Positions 35,449 to 44,518 of a stretch of 64,000 bases of DNA are shown in pieces. This DNA is from Ardenticatenaceae bacterium. GTDB taxonomy: Bacteria > Chloroflexota > Anaerolineae > Promineifilales > Promineifilaceae. The translations under genes and the position numbers were made by a program. Numbering within the stretch: the first letter of the stretch is position 1; every line of letters starts with the position of its first letter. The notes beneath the pieces were generated by a model, which searched no databases, was not told where the DNA came from, and saw nothing but the letters and a program-made list of their open reading frames with translations. Where the stretch lies: assembly GCA_020634495.1 (NCBI GenBank), contig JACKBR010000005.1, forward strand, positions 80,522-144,521, read 5' to 3'.

Positions 35449-36519
35449 ATGCTAGACAAGATTAAGCAAGTCGTCACCCGCTACGACGAAATTGAACGAC
35501 AAATGACCGATCCGGCCGTGTTGGCCGATCACGTAAAGCTCACCGACCTGGCCCAGGAGCGTGCCGATTTGCAGCCGCTGGTGGAAGCGTATCGTGAGCA
35601 TGAGCGCGTGGAGCAAGAGCTGGCCGACGCCCGCGAATTGGCCGAACTTGAAAGTGGCGAAATGGCAGAGCTGGCAGAAGCCGAGATTGAGACGCTGGAA
35701 GCGCGTCTGGAATCGTTAGATGGCGAAATGCGCCGCCTGCTGGTGCCCAAAGACCCCCGCGATGAGCGCAACGTTTTTGTTGAAATTCGGGCTGGGGCTG
35801 GTGGTGATGAAGCCGGCATTTTTGCCGCCGACCTGCTGCGCATGTACATGCGCTACGCCGAAGGGCGCAAATGGAAACCCACAATTTTAGAAGAAAATGC
35901 TACGGGCGTCGGTGGCTACAAAGAAGTGATTTTCTCCGTGAAGGGCAAAGGGGCGTATTCCCGCTTTAAGTACGAAAGTGGTGTCCACCGGGTGCAGCGC
36001 GTGCCGCAAACGGAGTCGCAAGGACGCATCCACACCAGCACTGCCACCGTGGCTGTCATGCCAGAAATTGATGAAGTGGACATTACGATTGATCCTAAAG
36101 ATTTGGAGATTACTGCCACGTTTTCCTCTGGCCCCGGCGGGCAGCACATGCAAAAGAATGCAACGGCCGCTCGCATTGTGCATATTCCCACCGGCATGTT
36201 TGTCAAAATTCAGTCGGAACGCAGCCTGACGCAAAACAAGCAGTTGGGCATCGCCATCATTCAGGCCCGGTTGCAGGAAATTGAGGAGGAGAAACAGCAA
36301 ACGGCCGTTGCTGCCAACCGTAAATCCCAAATTGGCACCGGTGACCGCAGCGAAAAAATACGCACCTACAACTACCCGCAAGGGCGCGTCACCGACCACC
36401 GCATTGGCCTGAGCAGCTACAACCTGCCCGCCGTCATGGATGGCGACATCGACCAGTTTATCGACGCCCTCACCGTGGCCGACGAAGCAGAAAAGCTGGC
36501 CGCCCTAAATGAGTCTTAA
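35449..36519 (+). CDS. prfA: Peptide chain release factor 1
   Basis: 356 residues, normal for RF1. It recognises UAA/UAG stop codons and triggers peptide release. The catalytic GGQ motif lies in FSSGPGGQHMQKNATAARIV. RF1 identity is supported by PQT in RVPQTESQGRIHTSTATVAV, the P-x-T position of RF1 rather than the SPF of RF2. The C-terminal EKIRTYNYPQGRVTDHRIG is well conserved. No hemK/prmC gene follows. The RBS is poor because a palindromic repeat fills the leader. Confidence 0.97.
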   Translation: MLDKIKQVVTRYDEIERQMTDPAVLADHVKLTDLAQERADLQPLVEAYREHERVEQELADARELAELESGEMAELAEAEIETLEARLESLDGEMRRLLVPKDPRDERNVFVEIRAGAGGDEAGIFAADLLRMYMRYAEGRKWKPTILEENATGVGGYKEVIFSVKGKGAYSRFKYESGVHRVQRVPQTESQGRIHTSTATVAVMPEIDEVDITIDPKDLEITATFSSGPGGQHMQKNATAARIVHIPTGMFVKIQSERSLTQNKQLGIAIIQARLQEIEEEKQQTAVAANRKSQIGTGDRSEKIRTYNYPQGRVTDHRIGLSSYNLPAVMDGDIDQFIDALTVADEAEKLAALNES

Positions 36520-36542
36520 AAAACAACTATCAAGGTGACCTG

Positions 36543-36863
36543 ATGAAGGATAATCCAGAGATTAAGTTGATTACAGACTGTATTGTACGCGAGTATCAGC
36601 CAGACAAAATCATTCTGTTCGGCTCCTGGGCACGAGCGAATGCGAACGAAGACAGCGACATTGACTTACTCGTCATTTCTGACCGCGAAAAAAATCTGCC
36701 TCGTTACAAGCGAGGACTAGATATTCGTTTGCTGTTAAGCCAGTTTCCCTCGCCAAAAGATATTCTCTTTTATACGCATGATGATGTGGAACGCTGGCGA
36801 GGCGTACCGCAAACTTTCATCAACACTGTCTTGACTGAAGGACGTGTTCTGTATGAAAGATAA
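36543..36863 (+). CDS. MNT-type nucleotidyltransferase (putative antitoxin of HEPN pair)
   Basis: 106 residues. The polymerase-beta-like core is clear: IILFGSWARANANEDSDIDL, i.e. G-S then about ten residues and D-x-D. The preceding gene ends 23 nt upstream and GGTGACCTG lies before the ATG. MNT-HEPN pairs act as toxin-antitoxin modules in which the MNT protein AMPylates and silences the HEPN RNase. The next gene overlaps this one by 11 nt and encodes the HEPN part, which is cut short, so the pair is probably a relic. Confidence 0.88.
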   Translation: MKDNPEIKLITDCIVREYQPDKIILFGSWARANANEDSDIDLLVISDREKNLPRYKRGLDIRLLLSQFPSPKDILFYTHDDVERWRGVPQTFINTVLTEGRVLYER

Positions 36864-37086
36864 AACCAGAGAGTACGCTCGATTATGGGTAGATAAAGCC
36901 AACTCCGATTTACAAAATGCAGAGATAATCTTGGCTGCTCCAACGCAAACGCCTCCGCTAGATACCGTTTGCTTCCATTGCCAGCAAGCAGCTGAAAAAT
37001 ATATCAAAGCATTTCTCGTCTTTCATGGCAAACAGTTCCCATTTTCCCATAACCTGGCAGACATGGAGAAACCTAATAAAGAATAA
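36853..37086 (+). CDS. HEPN-domain protein, C-terminally truncated
   Basis: 77 residues from ATG 36853 (KDKTREYARLWVDKANSDLQ), overlapping the MNT gene. The first half matches HEPN proteins well: ANSDLQNAEIIL, CFHCQQAAEKYIKAFLVFHG, FPFSHNLADM. Full members have ~130 residues, and the second half with the RNase R-x4-6-H motif is missing. The frame ends after HNLADMEKPNKE, 16 nt before the next gene, as though a deletion removed the end. It is therefore unlikely to be an active RNase toxin. Confidence 0.8.
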   Translation: MKDKTREYARLWVDKANSDLQNAEIILAAPTQTPPLDTVCFHCQQAAEKYIKAFLVFHGKQFPFSHNLADMEKPNKE

Positions 37087-37102
37087 CCTGATGGAGTATT
37101 AG

Positions 37103-37573
37103 ATGACCAAACTCACCTACCAACCACGGGGCCGCTATTTTGAACAGTTTGAAATTGGGCAGCAGCTGGTAACGGCCGCACGCACCATCACCGAAACCGA
37201 CATTGTTCGTTTTGCCGGGCTAACAGGCGATTACAATCAGATTCACACCGACGCCGAATTTGCCGCCAAAGACACTTTTGGTCAGCGGGTGGCCCACGGC
37301 ATGTTGGTACAGTCCATTGCCACGGGGCTGGCGGTGCAGTCGGGCATTATTGAGGGAACCGTGCTGGCCTTCCGTGAGCAGAGTGCCAAGTTTAGCCTGC
37401 CCGTTTTCATTGGCGACACGGTTCATGTTGAACTAAAAATCACCGAGAAAAAAGCGCTGTCGCGCCTGGGTGGAGGAACTATCAACATGAAATACACCAT
37501 CAACAACCAGCACGGTAAAGTTGTGCAGCGCGGTGACTGGGTGATGCTGATTAAAAGTCAAGACAACTCGTGA
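37103..37573 (+). CDS. MaoC-like hot-dog-fold dehydratase
   Basis: 156 residues. It has the MaoC/R-hydratase signature: FAGLTGDYNQIHTDAEFAA with the catalytic Asp/His (D-x4-H), then FGQRVAHGMLVQSIATGLAV. The family hydrates enoyl-CoA or related substrates, for example in beta-oxidation or PHA metabolism. The start ATG 37103 is 16 nt after the truncated HEPN gene, and TGGAGTATTAG lies in front of it. The next gene begins immediately after its stop. The substrate is unknown. Confidence 0.88.
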   Translation: MTKLTYQPRGRYFEQFEIGQQLVTAARTITETDIVRFAGLTGDYNQIHTDAEFAAKDTFGQRVAHGMLVQSIATGLAVQSGIIEGTVLAFREQSAKFSLPVFIGDTVHVELKITEKKALSRLGGGTINMKYTINNQHGKVVQRGDWVMLIKSQDNS

Positions 37574-37581
37574 GGAAGTCT

Positions 37582-38043
37582 ATGAAACTTGCTGAGGCGC
37601 TTATTTTACGTGCAGATGCGCAAAAACGAATTGAACAAATAAAGCAGCGGCTGCTGAACAATGCAAAAGTTCAAGAAGGTGATGATCCTGGAGAATCTCC
37701 TGATGAACTGATTAATGAACTTGAAGCCCTTGCTGTTCAGCTGACTGCGCTCATACAAAATATCAACCGCACGAATGTAAATACACACCTGGACAATCGT
37801 CAAACGGTTGCCGATGCTTTAGCCGAACGCGATATTTTGAAATTAAAACATGGCATTTACCGAGATTTGGCTCAAGCGGCCACAATTACGCAAGGCGGCC
37901 GTTTTACACGCTCAGAAATTAAGTTTGTCAGCACGGTTAATATTTCGGAAATTCAGCAAACGGCTGATAGATTGGCCAGGGAGCATCGGGAATTAGATGC
38001 AACAATTCAAGCCATAAATTGGAATACTGAGCTCATGGAATAA
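37582..38043 (+). CDS. DIP1984-family protein
   Basis: 153 residues from ATG 37582; a GTG at 37570 overlapping the MaoC stop is less likely. It starts KLAEALILRADAQKRIEQIK and continues RLLNNAKVQEGDDPGE, NINRTNVNT and TLDNR-like text (HLDNRQTVADALAERDIL), the standard pattern of the DIP1984 (septicolysin-like) family. The protein is mostly alpha-helical with a coiled-coil start. No biochemical role is established for the family. Codon use is AT-richer than in the neighbours, suggesting that it came by transfer. Confidence 0.85.
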   Translation: MKLAEALILRADAQKRIEQIKQRLLNNAKVQEGDDPGESPDELINELEALAVQLTALIQNINRTNVNTHLDNRQTVADALAERDILKLKHGIYRDLAQAATITQGGRFTRSEIKFVSTVNISEIQQTADRLAREHRELDATIQAINWNTELME

Positions 38044-38145
38044 GAAGTTGGTAGCTGTTTGGTAGAAGCGGGTACAACCCTGCCAGCTGGGTAAGCTGGC
38101 ACCTGGTAAAGTCGAGGGACTTTGGGGTTCGACTCCCCAACTTAC
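38043..38145 (+). ncRNA. tRNA-like structured element (non-canonical)
   Basis: A D-arm-like GTAGCTGTTTGGTAGAAGC (38051-38069) and a T-arm-like GGGGTTCGACTCCCC (38124-38138) are in the right order. Between them lie three more hairpins: GGG-TACAA-CCC, CCAGC-TGGGTAA-GCTGG with a 7-nt loop, and AAAGTC-GAGG-GACTTT. AAGTT before the D-like arm can pair with AACTT after the T-like arm. The acceptor is too short, the anticodon loop lacks T33, and there is an extra hairpin, so it is not a normal tRNA. It may be a pseudo-tRNA or an unrecognised small RNA. Confidence 0.4.
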
Positions 38146-38280
38146 AGGGTATGCCTCGTAATGTTACAAGCGTACCAAGTAATGTAAACGTTACTACCGT
38201 GTGCAGGTCTGCTAAACAGTGAGGGTGGGTCTGGGGATTTAAAGAAACGATGTCCATGATACAGGTAATATTTTTGACAA

Positions 38281-41200
38281 ATGAGTGACGAACAGGAACG
38301 GCCGTTCCCCGAACAACCAGAAGAAGAAACGCCTCAGCCTAAACAACGGCCTGAGGAAGAAGAATTTGGCACGGTTTCGCTGCTGGATTTAATGGCGGAT
38401 GCCAGTGCCGAAACGCCAGAAACCATTGTGCTGGGGCCAGATAAACGCCCCCAGCCTAAGCCCCAAACGCAAGATGAAGATGATCAAGCGGAAGATACGG
38501 CCGTTCCCCCCACCGACGAACCCGCTTCCACCACCCAACCAGACGACGACCAGCATACCCTCACAATAGAACTGCCCGGCCCCGACGACGAAGACACCGC
38601 CGACCTGCCGCCAATCCGACCCGCCCGCCCCAAGCCCACGCCGCTGCCGCTCACGCCATCCAAACTGCGCCCCCTCGAACGGCCGCCTGTTGAAGACCCC
38701 GACGCCACCGAAGTGTCGCCCGATCTGGCCATTCCTGCGCCGCCACGGCCGCGTTCCGAACAGCCCACCCAAATTCATCAGCGGCAAGACCCGGCCGATG
38801 CGGGAACCGTTTACCAGCCACCCAAGCGGGAAGCCACACCTCGCCGAGAAGCGCCTACCCGCCCCCAGCCGCAGCGCGATCCCCAACAGACCCAACCGAA
38901 ACGGCCGCAGCAGCAGCCACGCCGCCAGCAGGCCCAGCCCACCGGCCCGGTGGCCATGCCCCAACGAGAGCCAAAACCGCGCCCCAAACGGCAGGCCCCC
39001 GGACGACGCAATTGGGGAAGCTGCCTCATCCGGGGTGTGGTGATTAGCCTGTTGCTAGGCGTGGTCGCGTTGGCCCTGGCAACGGCTGGGCTGGCCATAG
39101 GCTACAACGTCATTGCCAGCGACCTCCCACCCATTGCAGAGCTTAAAGACCGCGTAAGCACCTTCGAGACAGCCCGCATTTACGACCGCAACGGAAACGA
39201 ACTGCTGTCCCTTGCCGATCCCTCCATTGGCAACCGCACCCGCGTCTCGCTGGATCAAATCTCGCCTTACCTCATCCAGGCCACCATTGCTACAGAAGAT
39301 TCTCGCTTTTATGAAAATTTTGGGTTTGACACCTTCGCCATTGCCCGAGCCATTTTGCAGGCCGCCCGTGAAGGGGAAGCAGTTTCTGGAGCCAGCACCA
39401 TCACCCAGCAGGTGGTGCGTGCCACTTTGCTAGATGAAGAAGAACGCACAGAGCGCACCTTCCGCCGCAAAGTGCGCGAAATCATCCTGGCAGCAGAGAT
39501 GAACCTTGATTACGAGAAAGACGAAATCCTGGAAATTTACCTGAACGAAATTTACTACGGCAATCTGGCTTATGGCATTGAAGCCGCCGCCGAAACCTAT
39601 TTTGACAAATCGGCGGCTGACCTGACCCTGGCTGAAGCGTCGCTGTTGGCGGGGCTGCCCCAATCGCCTGCCAGTTGGGACCCTTACACGGCCCCCCAAC
39701 TGGCGCTGGGTCGCCAATCTGAGGTGCTTACCCTGATGGCCTCAGAAGGGTACATTACCCAGGCCGAGGCCCAGGCAGCGCTCAATGAAACCGGGGCTTT
39801 CATCCGGGAAATGACACCCCCCGTGCGTGAGATTCGTTATCCGCACTTTACGGTTACCGTTTTGCAGCAGGCAGAAACACTGCTCGGCGCGCAATCCATT
39901 TATCGCGGCGGGCTGCGCATTCACACCACGCTAGACCCCAATACGCAGCAGTTGGCCGAAACCACGCTGACCAACGCCCGGGCCAACATCAATGCCGCCG
40001 GGGCCAACAATGCAGCGATGGTGGTGCTGGAGCCATCAACCGGGGAAATTTTGGCGCTGGTGGGCAGCGTCGATTTTGAGGATGAGGCGATTAGCGGCCA
40101 GGTGAACATGGCGCTGGCTCCGCGCCAGCCTGGCTCAACCATCAAACCGTTTGTGTATCTTTCGGCGATGGAGCAGGGCTGGACGCCCGCCACGCTGATT
40201 TGGGACGTACCCACAGCGTTCCCCAACGGGGCAAATCCGCCTTACGAACCCAAAAACTATGATGATGAGTTTCATGGGCCATTACGATTACGGCCGTCTC
40301 TGGGCAACTCCTACAACATTCCGGCCGTCAAAGCGCTGGAGTTCGTGGGCGTGTGTAACTTTATTGCCAACGTGCAAAAAATTGGGCTGACCTCGCTGCA
40401 AGACCCTGGCTGCGTGGAGCAAGGCGCACCGCGTAACTATGGCCTGGCGCTGGCCCTGGGCGGCGGCGAAATTAGTCCGCTAGAAATGGCTGGCGCGTTT
40501 GGCACGCTGGCCAACCGGGGCAACTTCATCGCGCCGTTCACCATTCGCCGCATCGAAAACAGCGCGGGTGAAATTTTGTTTGAAGAACCCGCGCCCGATC
40601 CGGCCGTGACGCAGGTGGTGCGGCCAGAGCACGCCTACCTGCTGAGCGATATTTTGTCGGACAACAGCGCCCGCCAGCCGGAGTTTGGCGTCAACAACAC
40701 GCTGGTCATTCCGGGCCACCGGGTGGCGGCTAAAACGGGCACGTCTGGCACAGACCGGTTTGACGTGCGCGATGGCTGGACGATTGGCTTTACGCCGGAG
40801 GTGGTTACGGCCGTTTGGGTGGGCAACACCAACAATGAACCGCTGAACGAAGGACAGTCTGGCACGCGCATTGCCTCCCCTGTTTGGAACAGCTTCATGA
40901 CGCAATTTTTGGCCAACAAGCAGCCGGTGGATTTTGTACGGCCGTCCAGCGTGGTAGACATTGAAATTTGCAGCGATTCTGGCACCCGCCCCGGCAACGA
41001 CTGCACCGACCGCCGCATTGAGCGCTTTGCCGAAGACCAACCACCCCTCAGCAGCGAGCAAGATTTTATTCAGGCTGTGCAGCTAGACCTGTGGACTGGT
41101 CAGCGAGCCAACGAATTTTGTCCAGAATCAGTTTATCAGGCCAGCTTTTTTACGCTGCTGGTAAGCGGCGGCGAGACGGTAGGAACACGAGAAGAAACGG

Positions 41201-41817
41201 TGGCCCGCAGCTGGCTGGAAACCACCGCCAGCGGGCAAGCCTGGGCCGCTGCCCACAACATTGCTGTGCCGCTGCGCCTGCCGCCAGCCCAGGCCTGCGA
41301 CGAAACGACCCCCCGTCCGCAAGTTACCCTTAGCCAGCCAGTGGCGGGCAGTGAGGTGAGCGGCACGGTTGAAATTGTGGGGTCGGTGAGCGCCCCAGGC
41401 TTTGGCGGTTACCAGATTGAGTATGGCTTTGGCAACGATCCTGGCGGCTGGGGTTTGGTGCAAGAGCGGCAAGACATTAGCGTAGAAAATGGAACGCTGG
41501 CCAGTTGGGACACAGCTTCGCTAAATTATTCTGGCCCACTGACCATTCGCGTGCTGCTGTTTGGGCCAGACAACCCCACCACGCCGGAGGAAGACCGGGC
41601 ACTGTTTGAAAAGCGGGTGACGGTGACGCTGCTGGAGCCGACCCCAACGGCTACGCCAACGCCCACCGAAACACCAACGGCTACCGACACGCCAACAGCC
41701 ACAGCCACCAACGAGCCAACCGGCACGCCGACCCCTTCGGCAACGGCCTCGCCAACAACCGCAAGCACAGCTGCGCCAACGGCCGTTCCCACCAGTGAGG
41801 CCACCCCAACACCTTAG
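38281..41817 (+). CDS. Class A penicillin-binding protein (transglycosylase-transpeptidase)
   Basis: 1178 residues, longer than most PBP1A proteins because of both ends. Residues 1-~240 are an Asp/Pro/Gln/Arg-rich cytoplasmic tail without fold. One helix follows (about 250-275, GVVISLLLGVVALALATAGL). The GT51 glycosyltransferase has the catalytic Glu in ATIATEDSRFYENFG and the ITQQVVR and EIYLNEIYYG motifs. The transpeptidase has SxxK in GSTIKPFVY, SxN in SLGNSYNIP and KTG in AAKTGTSGT. The end (about 1010-1178) holds a beta domain and a Thr/Pro/Ala stalk. It builds and cross-links peptidoglycan at the membrane. The gene follows a tRNA-like element and starts 138 nt after it. Confidence 0.95.
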   Translation: MSDEQERPFPEQPEEETPQPKQRPEEEEFGTVSLLDLMADASAETPETIVLGPDKRPQPKPQTQDEDDQAEDTAVPPTDEPASTTQPDDDQHTLTIELPGPDDEDTADLPPIRPARPKPTPLPLTPSKLRPLERPPVEDPDATEVSPDLAIPAPPRPRSEQPTQIHQRQDPADAGTVYQPPKREATPRREAPTRPQPQRDPQQTQPKRPQQQPRRQQAQPTGPVAMPQREPKPRPKRQAPGRRNWGSCLIRGVVISLLLGVVALALATAGLAIGYNVIASDLPPIAELKDRVSTFETARIYDRNGNELLSLADPSIGNRTRVSLDQISPYLIQATIATEDSRFYENFGFDTFAIARAILQAAREGEAVSGASTITQQVVRATLLDEEERTERTFRRKVREIILAAEMNLDYEKDEILEIYLNEIYYGNLAYGIEAAAETYFDKSAADLTLAEASLLAGLPQSPASWDPYTAPQLALGRQSEVLTLMASEGYITQAEAQAALNETGAFIREMTPPVREIRYPHFTVTVLQQAETLLGAQSIYRGGLRIHTTLDPNTQQLAETTLTNARANINAAGANNAAMVVLEPSTGEILALVGSVDFEDEAISGQVNMALAPRQPGSTIKPFVYLSAMEQGWTPATLIWDVPTAFPNGANPPYEPKNYDDEFHGPLRLRPSLGNSYNIPAVKALEFVGVCNFIANVQKIGLTSLQDPGCVEQGAPRNYGLALALGGGEISPLEMAGAFGTLANRGNFIAPFTIRRIENSAGEILFEEPAPDPAVTQVVRPEHAYLLSDILSDNSARQPEFGVNNTLVIPGHRVAAKTGTSGTDRFDVRDGWTIGFTPEVVTAVWVGNTNNEPLNEGQSGTRIASPVWNSFMTQFLANKQPVDFVRPSSVVDIEICSDSGTRPGNDCTDRRIERFAEDQPPLSSEQDFIQAVQLDLWTGQRANEFCPESVYQASFFTLLVSGGETVGTREETVARSWLETTASGQAWAAAHNIAVPLRLPPAQACDETTPRPQVTLSQPVAGSEVSGTVEIVGSVSAPGFGGYQIEYGFGNDPGGWGLVQERQDISVENGTLASWDTASLNYSGPLTIRVLLFGPDNPTTPEEDRALFEKRVTVTLLEPTPTATPTPTETPTATDTPTATATNEPTGTPTPSATASPTTASTAAPTAVPTSEATPTP

Positions 41818-41992
41818 CCGCGACAACTCCCGTCTAACAATCAGCGCATAACCGTACTGTTGACGCCCATTTTGCGGCCGTTTTTTCTGCCATACTGCCC
41901 TTACCGAATAGCAGCCACAGCGTTCACTTCGACGGCACGCAGGACAAGCCTGGGACTTTTCGGATGGCTTCTTATTTCAAGCAGGAGGCGGA

Positions 41993-43519
41993 ATGATGAA
42001 AGCGAAAGTGGGTGTGTTTCTATTTTGTCTCATCTTGGGCCTGATCGCCTGTCAATCTAACCAAACGATTAGCGAGGCGGAACCGGCCGTTCCGAGCGCC
42101 ACGCCCCCGACGGCCACGCCAGCGGTCACCACAACGGCCAGCGCAACAGCCGCGCCAACTTTACCGGCAACAGCAGCAGCAACGCCGCTGCCCCCAACCA
42201 GCAGCCCCACCCCCGTGCCCACTGCCACCAACGAACCGCTGCCTCTGTTTCCTCTGGCGCTGCCGCTGCCTGCCAGCCAGGACTTTTTGTTTGTGCAAGA
42301 CGGCCGTTTTCTGCATTGGCAGCACCAAACCCAGGAGGTTGTTCAGCCAGTTGATCTGGGTGCCGATTGGCAGTTTGCCCGCTATGTGATTAGCGAAAAC
42401 GGCCGTACCGTCGTCATCGTCAGCGTGCATTTGCAGGATGGGTCTTCGCGGCTAGATTTGTACGATCCGGCCACTGGCGAAACCCACCTTTTGCGGGATG
42501 CTCTGCCCGCTAATTTAAGCCAACTGCTGCTGTCGCCAGACGGCCGTTGGCTGGCGCTGCTGCCGCCCGCTGGCGTCATTGCCACCGGCGATGAATTTGC
42601 CGCCGAGGTTGAGGGCTTTGGCGAAGGTTCCTCGGTGGCTTACCTGATGGATTTGGCTAGCCCCGACAACAATCTGCAAAAAGTGGGCAGCTGCCTCACG
42701 CATCCACAACTTACTGGCATTCGGTGTCACGGCCTCACCTGGTCGCCAGACAGCGCCAATCTTTACTGGTTTGATCAATCAGGATTTTGGCAGTCGGCCG
42801 TGCCTGCGCCGCCGCAGCTGCTTTTTGCCAACGAATTGGAGCCTGAGAACACGGCCGTTTACAGCACACCAGATAAAGCATGGTCACCCTGGTCGCCAGA
42901 CGGCCGTTATTTAGAAGCAACCGTACGCTATGGCCCAGAAGGGGGCAATCAGGTCATTTATGATCTAGCTGAGCGGCAAATTCTCACCATTCCCCAGGGC
43001 GGCCGCATGGATTCTCCGCGCCCTTATTTGTATTGGCTGGCAGACGGCCGTTTGCTCATCATGCGCATTGCCGAAAACAGCGCTGGCACACAGCCCACGA
43101 TAGAAATTTACCGCATTGAAGCGGGCCAATTAGTTTTAGAAACATCCCAGCCAATCCCTGGAACCGCAGAGGATATTCCCACTTACCCGCTGCAAGTGGG
43201 TGATGAACTCCATTTTTTGCTGATAAACGCCTATTTCGAATTTGAAGATTGGCGCGTTTTCAAAACCTCGCTTACCGATTTGAGCCAAATTGAGTTGCGC
43301 TTTGAGCCGCCTGCTGGCACAATTTTGTTCAAGGCCTGGCTTATTGGTGAACCAGCCTATTATCGCGGCACCATTCGCTGGCAGCCAGATGGTTCTGGTT
43401 TTGCCTGGACAAGTGAAGATCGCTCGTCGGCCGGTTATTGGTCTGGCGAAACTTTAGAAACTTATTTAATAACGGCCGTTCCCCGGACAAATCCTTGTTG
43501 TTTACATTGGCTACCCTAA
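41993..43519 (+). CDS. Lipoprotein with Thr/Pro stalk and beta-propeller
   Basis: 508 residues. The start is a lipoprotein signal (KVGVFLFCLILGLIACQSN, lipobox LIAC) preceded by AGGAGGCGG. A ~55-residue Ser/Thr/Pro/Ala stalk follows. Residues ~90-508 form propeller-like repeats with SPDGRWLALLPP, SPDGRYLEATVRYG and ADGRLLIMRI. No catalytic motif was seen, so it is probably a surface binding protein. Eight copies of ACGGCCGT lie in it; four of them (42303, 42543, 42903, 43046) encode the same turn, DGR. It is downstream of the PBP gene on the same strand, 175 nt apart. Confidence 0.85.
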   Translation: MMKAKVGVFLFCLILGLIACQSNQTISEAEPAVPSATPPTATPAVTTTASATAAPTLPATAAATPLPPTSSPTPVPTATNEPLPLFPLALPLPASQDFLFVQDGRFLHWQHQTQEVVQPVDLGADWQFARYVISENGRTVVIVSVHLQDGSSRLDLYDPATGETHLLRDALPANLSQLLLSPDGRWLALLPPAGVIATGDEFAAEVEGFGEGSSVAYLMDLASPDNNLQKVGSCLTHPQLTGIRCHGLTWSPDSANLYWFDQSGFWQSAVPAPPQLLFANELEPENTAVYSTPDKAWSPWSPDGRYLEATVRYGPEGGNQVIYDLAERQILTIPQGGRMDSPRPYLYWLADGRLLIMRIAENSAGTQPTIEIYRIEAGQLVLETSQPIPGTAEDIPTYPLQVGDELHFLLINAYFEFEDWRVFKTSLTDLSQIELRFEPPAGTILFKAWLIGEPAYYRGTIRWQPDGSGFAWTSEDRSSAGYWSGETLETYLITAVPRTNPCCLHWLP

Positions 43520-43637
43520 TGGCAGCAAGCGAGCAAGCGCTACATTCAATCGTTTTGATGTGACCTTCACGCCACTCTTGTGTCAAACTGGTACAATGAT
43601 TTTCCGCAAAGAACATCATGCACACACGGGACACAAG

Positions 43638-44387
43638 ATGACTGTTTCTCCAAATTTCTCAACAATTACGGCCGTTCTATTCGATTGGGATTTTACGCTG
43701 GCGTACTCGCTGGGTTTAGACGTGTCGCACATTGCCCGAACGGCCGTTTTATTTCAGAATTTTGGCGTGGCCTGCACCAAAGCAGACGTTTTGGCTGCCC
43801 AGGCTTCGCTGGAAGAAGATATGGCTCAAGGGCGTGTTTCTGGCTCGCTGCGCCCGCAAAAAAAACGCGAAATTATCGCTCTGTACCGTGAACTGCTGCG
43901 TCGTCTGGGCCATCCAAACGACAGTTACGAATTTGCCTATAAGATTTATGCGGGATACGGCCGTTTGCCCCACACCCTTTTCAATGATGTCCTCCCCACG
44001 CTGCAACAACTCCAAACCCAAAATCTTACCCTGGGCATCCTGTCTAACCACTCGACTTCTGTGCGCACCACCATCAACCTCCTGCTCGGCAGCATCATTC
44101 CCCAAAACCACATCACCATCAGTGAAGAAGTAGGCGTTCACAAACCAGGCAAAACCATCTTCAAGCGTGCCGCCGCCAAACTGCACCAAAAACCCGCCAG
44201 CTGCCTTTACGTTGGCGACAATTTACAGGTGGATGCGATTGCGGCCGTACAGCAAGGCGGCTTTGCCGCAGGTGCCTGGATCGACCGCTTTGGCCAGGAG
44301 CCTCCACCCGACCTCCCGGCAAACGTTTTCCGGCTGACCAGCCTCACCCAGCTTATCCTGCTTCTCCAGCCAGGGAGCGGACGCTAA
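43638..44387 (+). CDS. HAD-superfamily hydrolase
   Basis: 249 residues from ATG 43638. An earlier in-frame ATG (43595) overlaps a TACAAT promoter-like word and is doubtful. Motif I is LFDWDFTLAYS (D-x-D). Motif II is GILSNHST. The conserved Lys is in EEVGVHKPGKTIFKRAAAKL and motif III in CLYVGDNLQVDAIAAVQQGG. The helical cap (about 20-100) is of the subclass I type. It is probably a phosphatase for a small phosphorylated metabolite; the substrate is unknown. Confidence 0.88.
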   Translation: MTVSPNFSTITAVLFDWDFTLAYSLGLDVSHIARTAVLFQNFGVACTKADVLAAQASLEEDMAQGRVSGSLRPQKKREIIALYRELLRRLGHPNDSYEFAYKIYAGYGRLPHTLFNDVLPTLQQLQTQNLTLGILSNHSTSVRTTINLLLGSIIPQNHITISEEVGVHKPGKTIFKRAAAKLHQKPASCLYVGDNLQVDAIAAVQQGGFAAGAWIDRFGQEPPPDLPANVFRLTSLTQLILLLQPGSGR

Positions 44388-44518
44388 CGCAAGTTTGCCC
44401 AATCGCCATTTCTGCATATAGTTCCTCACTTTTATTCACATTGCTGAAGCAAACCAACGTAACAGGTTAAAATCCTGCGGTTTGCGCAAGGAACATATCT
44501 GAAGGAGCGCCTACGCCG

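Noticed and set aside
38043..38145. Functional canonical tRNA
   Set aside because: The acceptor stem is only five pairs, T33 is missing, and an extra hairpin interrupts the D-anticodon junction.
41526..41804. Minus-strand Val/Gly-rich frame at the end of the PBP gene
   Set aside because: Same cause: the antisense of a Thr/Pro/Ala-rich C-terminal stalk.
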